From Archegozetes longisetosus (lineage: Eukaryota > Arthropoda > Arachnida > Sarcoptiformes > Trhypochthoniidae), in assembly GCA_018873245.2 (NCBI GenBank), contig JAEMBT020000005.1, positions 14,212,001 to 14,276,000 of the forward strand: a stretch of 64,000 bases of DNA, read 5' to 3'. Every line of letters begins with the position of its first letter. Position 1 is the first letter of the stretch. A model generated the notes under the pieces. It saw only the letters and a program-made list of their open reading frames with translations. It made no database searches and had not been told where the DNA came from. Positions 35,070-47,063 of this stretch are shown piece after piece. The position numbers were made by a program, and so were the translations under genes.

Positions 35070-37188
35070 ATGAATGTACTGAACAATCGTTTGTCCATTG
35101 CATGGATTGATCTGACGTTTACGGCTCCGGCACTATTATGCCGAAAAGAGAATACAATTCTGCGAGGAATAAGTGGTGGCATCGAATTCGGATCACTTTT
35201 TGCTTTGATGGGTCCTTCAGGTGCAGGAAAGACAACTCTACTCCGATGTATTAATGGCAAAAACAAATCCGGAATAGCCAAACAAACAAAAATTTATTTA
35301 AGTGCTTACGAACAAATTCGTACGTGTTTTGTAGCTCAGTACCAAAACGAACGCTTACTTTCGGGACTGACAGCAAAACAAAACCTCATCTATGCCTCAA
35401 AGTTGAAGAATAGCGATGGCTTTGTGGAAGTGGATCACCAGAAGAATGCTATGGATTTGATGTCAGAATTGATGATCAGTGATATCGCGAATATTAATAC
35501 TGAGAACTGCAGCGGAGGTGAACAGAAACGGTTAGCCATTGCTCTGGAATTAACTTCTGTTATGAAACCTAATCTTCTCTGCATCGATGAGCCAACCAGT
35601 GGTCTCGATAGCAATGCCACAGAAGTGGTCAGTATAGAAAACTATAGACTTATTTGCTTTATAAACTCGGGTTTATTTCACTCTTACATAACCGAAACAT
35701 AAATGCGTTAAATTATCTTTCAGGTAATTCAATGTCTGAAAGTATTGTCCCGAAAGCATAACATATCAATCATAACAAGTATACATCAGCCAAACAATGA
35801 TGTATTGATGATGTTCGACAAGTTATACGTTTTGGCAAAGGGCGGTATTTGTGTGTTCTCAGGACGTCCCCAAGACTTGAAGTCACATTTGAGTGACTGT
35901 ACAATTATTTGTTCTGAAATTCAGGTTCCGATCGAAGTATTGCTTAAAGTGTCCTCAAAGGGTATTAATGATCCACAAGTGTTACGTCTGGCGGACAACA
36001 CATCGCTTGATAAAAGCCAAATACTGTTGAGAATTAAAGCTGAAACAGAACTATATCCAGACGGAATTGAGCGAAAAAGTCAGAATTTCAAACTGATCGA
36101 CACCTGGAATCTACTGCTACGTTGCATGAATTATACCTATATTTCCCAATGGAAGTCATTACTAATACAATTGTTGTGCTATTTATGCTTAGGCTTGAGT
36201 TTAACACAACTCTATAATCCAGACATTGGCAAACCAGACGGCTGTTTTACATTCAACTCTAACTCCAGTTCCAAGACAACTGATTCTTTGCGCGAACAAT
36301 CACTACTTGACCAGAATTTAAAGCTCAACTTTTTTGCAGCCGTAGTAGTAATATGTCTTCAAATAATGGGCACAACTCTAACGTTCCCATCAGAGGTGAA
36401 GATATTCCTTAATGAGCATCAAAATGGTCTGTATTTTTAGTGTTATTGTTTGAACGATTGAATTACTATAAGAATGTTGTGAAAAAATGTGATTAACAGG
36501 CTGGTACAGCACTGGAGCCTATTATTGGGCAAAAACCATTGTAGAACTCATACCAACTACAACAACAGTTGTGTGTTATGTCGCAGTTGTATATCACCTG
36601 AGCGGACAAATAGAAGACGAACAACGATTTTTAGGCTATCTTTTCATAATGATTGCTGGAATGCTTTGCGCTCAAGGAATAGGTTTCATAGTTGGCATAA
36701 CTGTTAGCAATAATTATAAGTTAGCAGTTGTTATGGCTATTGGCATAAATCTGATAATTCTGCTTTTCTGTAATTTCTTTGTTCCTACCAATGAATTGCA
36801 TGAATCACTTCAATGGTTTAGCTATATGTCGATCTTCAAATTAGTTTACGAGGCACTATTGACTCTTATATATGGTTTCGATCGCTGTCCTTCTGGCCAA
36901 TTATCGATAGTTCTCTATCAGTTAGATCTGAAGGATGATAACGTTTTTTGGAACAACTCATACCTTTTGATAACACATTTTGTTTGCTTGAGATGTGTGG
37001 CGCTCATTGTTCTTATAATAAAAGCAAATTCAACTTCATTGAAGAGATTGAAAGCTGCTAATATTGGAAACAGAAACAGTGAATCGCGATCCACATTATA
37101 TGCATCCAATTATATTTTGCCTGAACTTATTTCTTATAACTTCAGAAGTACTGAATATCCACAAAAACTCGAAGTATCACATTTTTGA
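35070..37188 (+). CDS. ABCG-subfamily half-transporter
   Basis: Three exons, 35070-35627, 35724-36426 and 36500-37188, give 1950 nt, 649 residues, the usual length for ABCG half-transporters (nucleotide-binding domain first, then six membrane helices). Walker A 'GPSGAGKTT' (about 48-56), signature 'CSGGEQKRLA' (about 147-156), Walker B 'LLCIDEPTSGLD' (about 169-180) and the H-loop 'TSIHQP' (His about 207) are complete. The membrane half contains 'EHQNGWYSTGAYYWAKT', typical of the White/ABCG family. The spacer before the third-to-fourth helices has Asn-X-Ser/Thr sites. It must dimerise; likely a plasma or vesicle membrane exporter of lipids, pigment precursors or xenobiotics. Substrate cannot be told. 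Polyadenylation signal AATAAA about 17 bp after the stop. Confidence 0.92.
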
Positions 37189-38681
37189 TTATCAGAAAAT
37201 GTGCTAATAAATTTAGATTAAATTAATAAATGTAATATATATATAGAAAGCCTCTCGATTGTATTCAGCTCTTTTCTACTAATGATTACTCTCGTATTTG
37301 ATCAAATTCTTAAATAAAGTTTTGTATTGTTGAAGCACGAATCACGAGATTGATAATAAAATCTGATCATTGAAAGCAGACATTCATTAATATACTTCTA
37401 TTAGTAGTCGTTATTCTAAGAGTTTTAATTCTCGAAGTTTGAATAAATCAGTATTAACACTATAGTGCTCTTCAGTATAAGTTGATAGGTTCTTCAGTGT
37501 TGATCATTAGATATTGTTTGTAAAATGATCTACAATGTAACTATAGAAAAAAATACTACATTTAGTTATATACTTAAAACAGATAAAATAGGTATAACTA
37601 ACATCTAAAATGAAATTTTACTCAGACAAAAAGATTAGTGGAAAAGATTTTAAAAATTATTTCTGTTGTTTTCTGCTTTATTTGGTTGTTTTCTATATTG
37701 ACCAGTATGTAAACTAAACATCAATTCTGAGAAAATTTTACATTCAACAATTTTTGACAGTTTTAAGTCAAATTCTATACTTTCAAGTGTCTTGACTCTT
37801 GTAACGATCACTGCTTTTTATTTTGATTTAACTTTATAAAAACCGTTTATCATTCAAAAATCATTCGTGAGAACGCATATTAACGTCCGAAGTGTGAAAA
37901 GATTGCTTATTGATTCGTAGTTGAATACTTGAAATGCACTTTTTGTTCACATTATAAAAGTCTATAAAAATATTTGGCTAAAGTTCTGCTAATAATTGAT
38001 ATAGGGTGTGGGTTCTAGGAAGTGGTATAGTTATGGGAAATTCTTATGTACCAAATACCATTTCCCTTACCTGACCTAACTTGACTAGATATATTACTAA
38101 TACAATTAATTCAATTCAGTTAGATTAAGTTAGGCAAAGGCAATGTTAGGCGCTAGATGTAGGAGAATAATATTGTGGTTGCAACATCAAATTACATTAC
38201 AACCAAAATACAACCAAAATTTGCCCATTTCAAGGCTTTCGAGTAAAAATGGTTAAGTGGGACATTTTACTTAAGTTTTTTGCACGTTAACAAGTATTTA
38301 ATTTTGATTTTTTTCAGGTCAATGTTTTAAAAATCAATATATGTTCAAACTGAAAATTTGATGCAATTAATTTTTAACTAATTCATTTTGATTATAGTAC
38401 TGTAATTAAACTTACGTTTGAGCATAATGATTAAGGATTAAGTATTAACTTGATTTGAGAAGAAAATACATTAGACTCTTATTTCATACACTGTCGCGAT
38501 TGTCTAATTAAAGTTTTCAATACGATTTAATTAAGTTTTAAAATAGAAATTTATATGAATATCTTTAGATTTTTTATCGTTTTTTAAATACTTTGAGAAA
38601 GTATTAGATTTTAGTCGATTTTTAGTAAATCTTTAATTTTTCAAAAGCTTCATCAAGAAAAATATATTTTTTATACAACTT
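37189..38681. other. Intergenic, nothing recognised
   Basis: AT-rich, no exon found. A few short palindromic tracts only. Confidence 0.4.
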
Positions 38682-39047
38682 ACAAGCAAAAGTAGGCAAG
38701 TGTAAATCTCACATTTTTACGAAGAAAAGTTTATAAGCTAATTTGATATCGCTCATCACGAATATCATATTGATGTTTGCGAAAAGTTACAACTTAATCC
38801 TCAAAAGTACAACATAAGTAATAATCTACGAATAAGTGTGTGAAGCAAAGGAGGTTCGACACTATGGTGGCCCAAATCTATGATGGAATAGGATTATTAG
38901 AACCAACAATTAGTGTCGAAGACGTGCATTAGTTTGCGAAACCTCGACAAAACACTCGTAATCATATAGTTAACTGACTTTTAAAAAGTGATATTCAAAA
39001 TTCAAAAGTGAACAACACCTGAAGCGTTCAAGCGATATGCTTAAGAC

Positions 39048-39648
39048 TAGTGCTCCGCACAAATCGAGTTCGAGTCGAGTCGGAGCAGATTTGAATTCGA
39101 CTCGTAAAAATCGAGTCGAGTCTGTTCAAACCGCGAATCGATTTGATTTGGACTCGCGTCGAGCCTACCCGAAGACTCGAATCAACTAATATTAATGGAT
39201 TACATCAGTTTTTCAACTCAAATATCGAACGGGTGTGTAGAGTGGATTCCCTTTTATGCTAAAATGCATGCTTTCTAGATAGTTCCTGAATATGTTACAA
39301 GATTGTAGAATTCTCTGAAAAGTTCCAAAATATTACATAATTTTCTAGAATGCTCTAATAAGTTCTAGAATACTCCATGGGTTTCTAGAGTGTTCTAGCA
39401 AACTCTAGAATATTCCATAGCTTTATAGAATGCTCTACAGATTTCTAGAACGCTCTAGAAAGCTCCAGAATGTTGAAATCATGGAACATTTTTACAGCTC
39501 AAAATGAGTTCAAATCCCTCAAACTTATTTGAGTCATACTCGGACTCGACTCAACTGCGTTCGAGTCAAATCTTCTAGAGATTTGAGCTCGAAAGTTTGA
39601 ATCGATTTGACAAATCGCCCAAATCGACTCGACTCGTGCGGAGCACTA
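39048..39648. mobile_element. hAT-type MITE nested in the foldback arm
   Basis: Terminal inverted repeat 'tagtgctccgcac', followed on both sides by 'aatcgagt/cgagtc' rich sequence. Flanking 8 bp duplication 'cttaagac' (39040-39047) and 'cttaagat' (39649-39656); the intact right arm of the host foldback has 'cttaagac', confirming the insertion site. 601 bp, no transposase. Confidence 0.85.
39280..39480. repeat. Array of TTCTAGAA motifs, heat-shock-element-like
   Basis: About ten imperfect units of roughly 25-30 bp centred on 'ttctagaa/ctctagaa' lie inside the hAT MITE. TTCnnGAA is the head-to-head half of a heat shock element. Near 39440-39475 the spacing becomes a regular 5 bp alternation (TTC-GAA-CTC-GAA-CTC-GAA with two-base gaps). 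Whether it binds HSF is unknown. Confidence 0.5.
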
Positions 39649-40210
39649 CTTAAGATATATTTCTAGAAAATGTGTGCAAAACCTTTGAAATGGTGTGCAT
39701 ATAATCGATGTTTATCATTAGACCTATTGGGACAGATATATGCACACCATTTCAAAGGTTTTTGCACACATTTTCCAGAAATATGTCTTAAGCATATCGC
39801 TTGAACGCTTCAGGTGTTGTTCACTTTTGAATTTTGAATATCACTTTTTAAAGTCAGTTAACTATATGATTACGAGTGTTTTGTCGAGGTTTCGCAAACT
39901 AATGCACGTCTTCGACACTAATTGTTGGTTCTAATAATCCTATTCCATCATAGATTTGGGCCACCATAGTGTCGAACCTCCTTTGCTTCACACACTTATT
40001 CGTAGATTATTACTTATGTTGTACTTTTGAGGATTAAGTTGTAACTTTTCGCAAACATCAATATGATATTCGTGATGAGCGATATCAAATTAGCTTATAA
40101 ACTTTTCTTCATAAAAATGTGAGATTTACATTTGCCCCCCTGCTTGTTAGTATTTTTGTGACGTTTTTAATGTTTAGGCTTTGAATTGAGCAATAATAGA
40201 ATTGCTTTGA

Positions 40211-41561
40211 ATGGAGCCAAACTGTAATGAGACTGTCACCAAATTTAACAATAGTAACAATGAAATTGATGTCGTTAATAACAGATCCGTAGATCACAAT
40301 CTATCAGTTCGTAACGATTCAATCACTCAATTGGATCCAAGGTTTGATTTGTTTCATTGCGGTAAATGTGGCGCCAATTTCGGGTCAATAGACAGATTCG
40401 TTTTCCACAAATTGAGTGAAGAATCGTTTGGTATTTCTTACGAACGCGTTTATATTAATGGAAATGCAGTCAAATTACCAAAACTTTATCAAAAGGATAT
40501 CACAAACGATTCAAACAATAGTAATGATAACAACAACAAATGCGATCAACGTTTGAGTCAAAGTGTGATTAAAAGGTTTTCATTTCAGTTTGAACTTTGT
40601 ATTTTCATTAAAATGCTAGAATACGTCAATTTTATTGATTTGAATTCACTTTCCTTATGATCCCTTATTTCTTAATTTGATTTTACTGTAAGATATAATT
40701 GAAAGCAAAATTTTGCTCGTTTTGAAAATTTTTCTGTTTGAAAACTTAGTTATGAAACTATTATTTAAAGTGAGTTCATTTTAAAATAAACTATAATTAG
40801 CACTAATGGCACTTAAATACTTGACAATTACAATTGTTTCATATTTTCTATTTTTTATTTTTAGTAATGATTCAAATAATGAAATGTTAAATGAAGTGAA
40901 GGCCACAGAAATTAACGAAAACGAGTCCGAGTTAGAAACAAATGGCCAAACAGTTGAACAAGAAGTTCAGGTTGAAAAAGAAGTCTCCAAAACTAATCCT
41001 ATTGTCACGATAATAATTGAGGGACAAAATAATAAAAAGTTTTATAATTGTAATGATTGTAAGAAAACGTTTACTCAAAAGTGTCGAGCTGTGAGACACT
41101 TAGAATCAGTGCACAACTGGGATCGAGATTCATTAACACGTGTGAATAAATCGATTAATACTCATAATAATAATAATGATGGTAATAGTTATAGTGAATC
41201 ATCAATACCTCAATCAATGAAAAGAGTTAAATGTGATAAATGTGGTGCTAATATTAAGGGTAAGAGAGCTTTAAAAGTGCATCAATTGACTCATTCGGAG
41301 GAAAGGAACTTTTCGTGTCCTTATGATGGATGCAGTTTTATGTTTAAGACAAAAGGCTCGATGCAGAGACATTGCAGAAGACATACCAACGAGAGACCCT
41401 TTAAGTGTGACCTTTGTGGGCGTAATTTCAGAGAATCAGGTGCTCTCACCAGACATTTGAAGTCCAGATATGTTTGTAGTAACAAATCTGATTCTGATTT
41501 ACCTAATTATGGAAAGGCTAGAGCTTTGCCTTCAATCGATTCTAAGTTCATTAACAAGTGA
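40211..41561 (+). CDS. E4F1: E4F1-like C2H2 zinc finger protein
   Basis: Two exons, 40211-40575 and 40865-41561, join in phase to 1062 nt, 353 residues. Near the N-terminus is a C2H-type finger 'FHCGKCGANFGSIDRFVFHK' like the first motif of E4F1. The second exon has four C2H2 fingers: 'YNCNDCKKTF', 'VKCDKCGANI', 'FSCPYDGCSFMF', and a last one 'CGRNFRESGALTRHLKSR' followed by Cys, which is the characteristic E4F1 finger. E4F1 is a nuclear transcription factor and atypical E3 ligase linked to p53 and pyruvate dehydrogenase gene control in mammals. This protein is shorter than vertebrate E4F1 (about 780 residues) and lacks its second finger block. Low-complexity Asn/Asp/Ser runs separate the fingers. 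The promoter abuts a foldback transposon. Confidence 0.8.
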
Positions 41562-43557
41562 ACTAAATTATCAATTTTGAGTCCTTGTAGAGATTTATAC
41601 TTTTGATTACTCAATATATTCCTTAAATTTTATTTTGAAAACTTATATTCGATTACTTTACATGTTTTAAGTAAGATTGTTATTATTCTAGCTTTATGAC
41701 CACATTCTTTGGGTTAAAACTCAAACTTACCAATAAACGATAAAAACAACTTCACATTAACCATAGTTTTATTTTATATCAAAAATATACAGAAGAAAAA
41801 TTTCAAAAAATCAAAAACATTAAATAATCTAATAACAAAAAGCTACTAACTATTTCAAATTTGAAATCCTTTAAACTTTTAATGTGCAAGCATATTCGAA
41901 AGATTGATACTAAATTGATTATTACAATCAACGAAGAGGAAGTTGTAACAAAAAGTTCAAGAAATAGTTTTCTCCTACTTATACAATAAAAAGGATAGAA
42001 TTTAACTTTATTTTCAAATCAAAGGAATTTACGAAAAGTGTAAAAAGGCTTTTGAATATATTTTATACTGAACAAATATAATTCCTTAATTACAAAATTA
42101 GTGGAAAATAGTGACTGAAACATGTATACGACGTGTATTAATTGTGTGATTCAGCATTAGAAGGACGCTGGGACTCCATATTTGATTCTCTATCATTTAA
42201 TCAATACTCTATTGCAGGCCCGCCAGACCTTCTCACTGGAAAGTCAAAATGGGAAAAAAATTCTCGGTGAGAGCCAGAAAATCACTATTAAAACATTCAT
42301 TCAACCACTTCTTCTATCTTAGTATTAAAAAAGAATTCAACAAATTTCAATAGAGTTAAGTAGTATATAATACTAAGCCTTTTCTAAAAACTTTTAAGAA
42401 CTCGCTCTTGTGGTTCTCAAGTGTTCCCTCGCCGTAGTCTGGTCTGCTCGGGGTCTGCTCTGGTGTTTCACTCTATCAAGTCAACTTTTTTCCAAATACA
42501 TAGATACAAGCATACTTTTATAGTTAAGCTACCTTATACTGTACTTTCAAGTTCAAATTTTTTATGCGAAATCAATATTTAAGATAGTAAGTATAAGATT
42601 CCAAGATTTTGCACAGCTCAGATATCAAGTGAAAAAGTTAGATCAAAACAAATAATTGGGTCCATTTTTCCAACTAGGTCAGAAAGAATTGATGATTACA
42701 TATTAGATTTGACTAAATAAACGGTAGTTATATCAATAATTATTGCTTTGAATCAATATGAAATCAAACTAACTATTTACTTGACCCGAAAACACTCGAG
42801 ACAAAATAATAAGAAATAACAGTATAAGCAAGAGTAAAGAAAATGATCAAAGCCATAATTCAAACTTCGAGTCAAACTTGAGAGCTGAAAAATTGCATAA
42901 TTTGGCTATAAAGTCAGAATCGATTTCTACCAAAAGTATAAGTCAGAAAAAATAGTATCGATTTTCTTTTTTGAAGGTTTAATCGAATAATAGATAAATC
43001 AATCGGATCATTTAACTTTTCTTTCATATTAAAGTGCTCAATTAATTCGATTTTTAATCTAAATTTTATTAATGCAACATTGTATTTTCCTTGAACTTAA
43101 AATAAATTCTTTTTAATTATGAAATGACTCATTGATTCTAATTCTAAATAACTTTTTAGAAGTGAAATCTTGAAGTAATCGCTTGACAATAGATTGACAA
43201 AATAATTTTTATTCGTTTTAAAAAGCAATCAAAATGCACGAAAATCAAAGTTTACCATAAAAACTCAATTTGTTTGCATCAAACTTATTTTATGAACAAA
43301 TATTGACAAAATTATAGAGTAATCTTGAAGATTGCAATTTAAATTTCTTATGCATTTATAGAAGTTAATAATAATAATATCTCAGAATTTAATTAAAACC
43401 CAGCGATCAGTAAAATAAAAGCTTTAATCATACAATACTGCTAAATTGTAAAAAACGAACAAAACTTCATTTTTACGCATCAAAATAAAAAACTTATATA
43501 ATAGACAAAAATATTTGGATCCCATTTGGTAGAATAGTTTCTCATTGGTTTGATTAA
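41562..43557. other. Intergenic between convergent genes
   Basis: 3' regions of the zinc finger gene and of the leftward SCCPDH gene. A repeat at 42325-42480 resembles 166-390. No exon recognised. Confidence 0.4.
42325..42480. repeat. Dispersed repeat, second copy
   Basis: Matches 166-390 in the same orientation with indels, including 'atttcaata', 'aatactaagccttttcta' and 'acttttaagaact'. Confidence 0.45.
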
Positions 43558-45288
43558 CTAATTATTAATCACTTCATAAGTCAATTCCCGCTCTGCCAGT
43601 CTTTGATAAATGTTTGTTCCATCAAATGCTGCGCCAGGAGTTAAGACACCACCGCTAATCATTTAATAAAAACAAATATAACATTTAGTCAGAGAAAAAC
43701 AACTTATTATATCTAAAGAGACGATTGGATTACTTGTTTGGCATTTTATCCGCTTCTTTAAGTATAGTAAAGCCGGCCTGAACCAAGCACGTAGAAGTGG
43801 CCAAATATCCGGGGTCTAAACCCTTAACTCTGACCATAACTGTTTTATTATAAGGAGTTGTCGGTTCGTCTGTGGGTTCACTTAACTTTTCGCTCCAACC
43901 TTTGCCCACAATAGTCAATTCAAACTTAGCGTCTCTTATCTGTTGACGAGTAGGTCCTCCGCGAACAAACATTCCAAAAGAGAATATTTGTGGATATCTT
44001 TCGAGTAAACTTCTTCCCCAACGAAATGAAGCCATAATGGCAAAGATCGCGCCAACAATTAGTGTCCCGAAAACCGCCAGAAGTGAGGGAAGTGTGAAAT
44101 AAGTTTCTATTTGTGTCGGCCTTTCGTTATATCTTTCGTATTTGTATTGTTGTGTTCGTTGAACTACTGATCGATCACTTCCCGGGAATACAAGAGACCA
44201 CTTATTTGTGTATTGGTTTCGAAATGGAAGAGTCCTTCAAAAAGAAATGTTTTGATTAGAATACATTGAATAAGAAAACTTGACTTCAATAATAGCTCTA
44301 AAGAAATTTGTTTCTGAATTTAGAGAAACGAACTTTCAATTATCATTTGATTTGTTTGTTATGACTAAGTCATTAATATTCGTTCGCATACCTTCGCTCC
44401 AATTTATATTTCGATTGCGGTCGTCTTTTAGTGAAAACTTCGGTATAGAGTTGACGGCGAATTGCCTTCAATTCATTAAAATGAGCGAAACCATAGATAG
44501 CCGAATGCCACGTCCCGTAATTAGTTTTGTGTCCCTTTCAAATGAGTCAATAATTAATTAAACAGTTAAAGCACTTTTCTCGATAGAGAATAAATGCTAC
44601 ACAAAAAATGAAGTATATTGTGATAAAGCTAACTTTCAGAGCTTTAAATAGATTTAACATTTTTTGAACTTAAAACTTTTGAACACAAGTTTTGAACGAA
44701 ATTTATTAAATGATTTGAATGACTTTTCAAAGAACATCTTACTTGGGGTCCAGTTTTAATAGACATAAAAGTTTCGACAGCATTGAGCTCTCCGCCAAAA
44801 TTCTTCTTCAAGTACTGAACGCCTAAATCGCAAGGGATACTATCCCAACCACAGGCACTAATTATGTAAATTCCCTTCTCCTCGGCCGCTTTATTATATT
44901 TCAATTGCATTGTTTCCATATATTGAGGTTCGCCACTGATGTCAATATGATTAGTGGCCGCTTCGACACATGCTTTGACCACTTGCCCGCCATAGAATCG
45001 GTACGGACCAACACAATTCAGTACTAACCGCGTTCTTCGGCACATAGCCAGAAGAGATCCATCGCTGGAAACGTCAGCTTCGATTTTGGGGATGCCTTTC
45101 AAGTCAAGACCGGTTTCTGTCGAAGCAGTGGTCAAGACTTCATCTAATTTCTGAGCACTTCTTCCAGCGATCGCCCATTTTATGGGATCTTTTTGTGTAG
45201 TTCGGGCCACCTCTTCGACCACAAACTGACCGGTGAAACCACTGGCGCCGAACACTATCAGATCAAACTCTCGTTTGTCAGCTGACAT
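43558..45288 (-). CDS. SCCPDH: Saccharopine dehydrogenase-like oxidoreductase (SCCPDH)
   Basis: Four exons, 44743-45288, 44392-44534, 43734-44234 and 43558-43654, give 1287 nt, 428 residues, the same length as animal SCCPDH (about 429). The N-terminus has a Rossmann dinucleotide loop 'GASGFTG' (14-20), then 'CVGPYRFYGGQVVKAC', 'HIDISGEPQYM' and 'SACGWDSIPCDLGV', all SCCPDH hallmarks. The second exon has 'NYGTWHSAIYG', the third 'WSLVFPGSDRSVV', a hydrophobic segment ('FGTLIVGAIFAIMASF'), and the end 'GGVLTPGAAF'. Animal SCCPDH is found on lipid droplets and other membranes; its reaction is not known and it is not the lysine-degrading enzyme. The frame is intact and splice sites are canonical. 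Confidence 0.93.
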
Positions 45289-47063
45289 TCTTTGAATCAG
45301 TCTCTAAAACTTTGAATAAAGTTAAATTATAGTTAAATATTTGAATTTATTTTATAACAAATCTAATAAACAAAAACTTGAAACTACTTTTTTATGAGTA
45401 AACTAAATGAAAATCTAAGCGCAGAATTAGTAAACGAAGTGAAATACAGTATTTGAACACTCTCCTATTAATAACTTTACTGATAATAGTCTGAAATTTT
45501 CCCCATAACAAAAGCGTATATCTATAAAAGTCAAGGATTTTTCCTAGTCACATATCTCTAACCTGAAACGAAATTCAATGTCAAGCAATCATTAGGTCTG
45601 ATGTAATGCAGCAAAAACTTTGGCTTAACTAATATGAAGATAGTTCTGAGTGAAATATTTCATAAACTCAACTAAGTCTAACTAAACTAATCTAACTAAA
45701 TAATTGAACTTCTCAACTCAACTAACATGAAAATAAATAAAAATTGAAATAAAATTTGAGAAATACATAGAAGTCATTTTTATATTTGTTCAAAAATGAA
45801 ATGACATAAGTTTTAAAATACAAGTAAATGCTATAACAAGTGATTGAATGACTTGGACCCATATGCACACTGATATATAAGTCTAGTTTAAGACCCTTGA
45901 CTCGTCTTGAAGCTTGTGCACTCCTTTAAACCTAATTCAAACTTAAACCAGGTTTATATGTAAGTGTGCACACGGTTCTAATGTCTTAACACACTTTATC
46001 AGATATAACAAAATCAAATCAAAATTTCAATTGATTGTCAATCAATTTAGAAAAATTGCATTATTTAGACGTTAAATTGCATAGCTCATCATTAAGATAT
46101 TTGATTTTAAATAGATTTGAAAACTTGAATTAGTAATTATTTAAATTGATATGAAATATTAACAACTTCGTTGCGAATAACTTATTAATCCTTTGATTGC
46201 ATTCAATTAATTGTTTACTCACTTGCCGCTAGTGATTGTCAATTGTTGATATTTTTAATCAAATATATAATTAATTTACTGAAAGTATTAATAATAAACA
46301 ACTGGTATAAATAGCATTAATTATGAAAAACGATTGGTTGTTTACTTTTAGAGCGGAATACCTGAACGTAAAACTTTGCTTTGAGTAGAAATAAGTTCAG
46401 AGGCTATGTTGCTATAGAAACACATATGACGTTTGACTCAACTTTTTAATGATTTTGTGGGATTTGGGGATTCTAAAAGTTCGAAGCGTGTCAAAATGCT
46501 TTGACCAAAGTCAACAGTTATTAGTGTTTGTATATCATAAACAGTTTTTGTTATTCCCAGAAAAATGAAGTCTTAGTTTTGAAACGAGAAATGAAAAGCC
46601 TTTATTGCAAAAAGTGAATCGACAATAAATGACAATTTGCACTTGAACAACTTAATTCGCCCACATCAGAGACAGTTTAAACAAAAACTCAATGAAAAGT
46701 TGCATTTCAACAAAATTTGATAAACTTTTATTAACTATCGTCAAATCTTTCATTACGACTAATAAATGCATTTTTCAAAATGAGAATCGAAGACGACTAT
46801 AATTTTTAATCAAAAGTAAAACTAAAAGCAGATCTTAACTGAGATTTAGCAAAAAAGTAAGAATTGTTTTTGGGGTAAAAATTAAGTTTTCGAAAAACGA
46901 AAGAGGTACAAATACTGAGATTACACAATAGTAGACAACAATAATAATAAACTTAATCAATAGAAAAGCAAATATTGTATAATAAAAACAGAATGGATTA
47001 ATACGAATAATTTGATTTGCTTTGTTTCCAAAAATAAAAACCTGAATTTTATATAAATCAAAA
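45289..47063. other. Intergenic with a small hairpin element
   Basis: Upstream of SCCPDH and downstream of the MCFD2-like gene. 45660-45730 is a degenerate 'ctaactaaa' tract. 45856-45978 is a hairpin (see that entry). No exon recognised. Confidence 0.4.
45856..45978. repeat. Small MITE-like hairpin (about 123 bp)
   Basis: 'gcacactgatatataa..tagtttaag' pairs with 'cttaaaccaggtttatatgtaagtgtgc' in inverse orientation. No coding content. Confidence 0.5.

Larger units (their letters stand above)
38682..40147. mobile_element. Large foldback element with about 410 bp arms
   Basis: The left arm is 38682-39047 plus 39657-39701; the right arm is about 39735-40147. They are near-perfect inverted copies through their whole length (for example 'gttcgacactatggtggccc' and its complement), with a loop of only about 33 bp. 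A hAT-type element (39048-39648) was inserted later into the left arm and made an 8 bp duplication; the uninterrupted right arm shows the original sequence. The right arm ends 63 bp before the ATG of the zinc finger gene, so it lies in its promoter or 5' UTR. Confidence 0.9.

Noticed and set aside
39740..40297. Frames at 39740-39934 (plus) and 40109-40297 (minus).
   Set aside because: The first lies in the foldback arm; the second is antisense to the zinc finger gene start.
44280..44561. 93-codon plus frame.
   Set aside because: Antisense to SCCPDH exon 2 and its introns.
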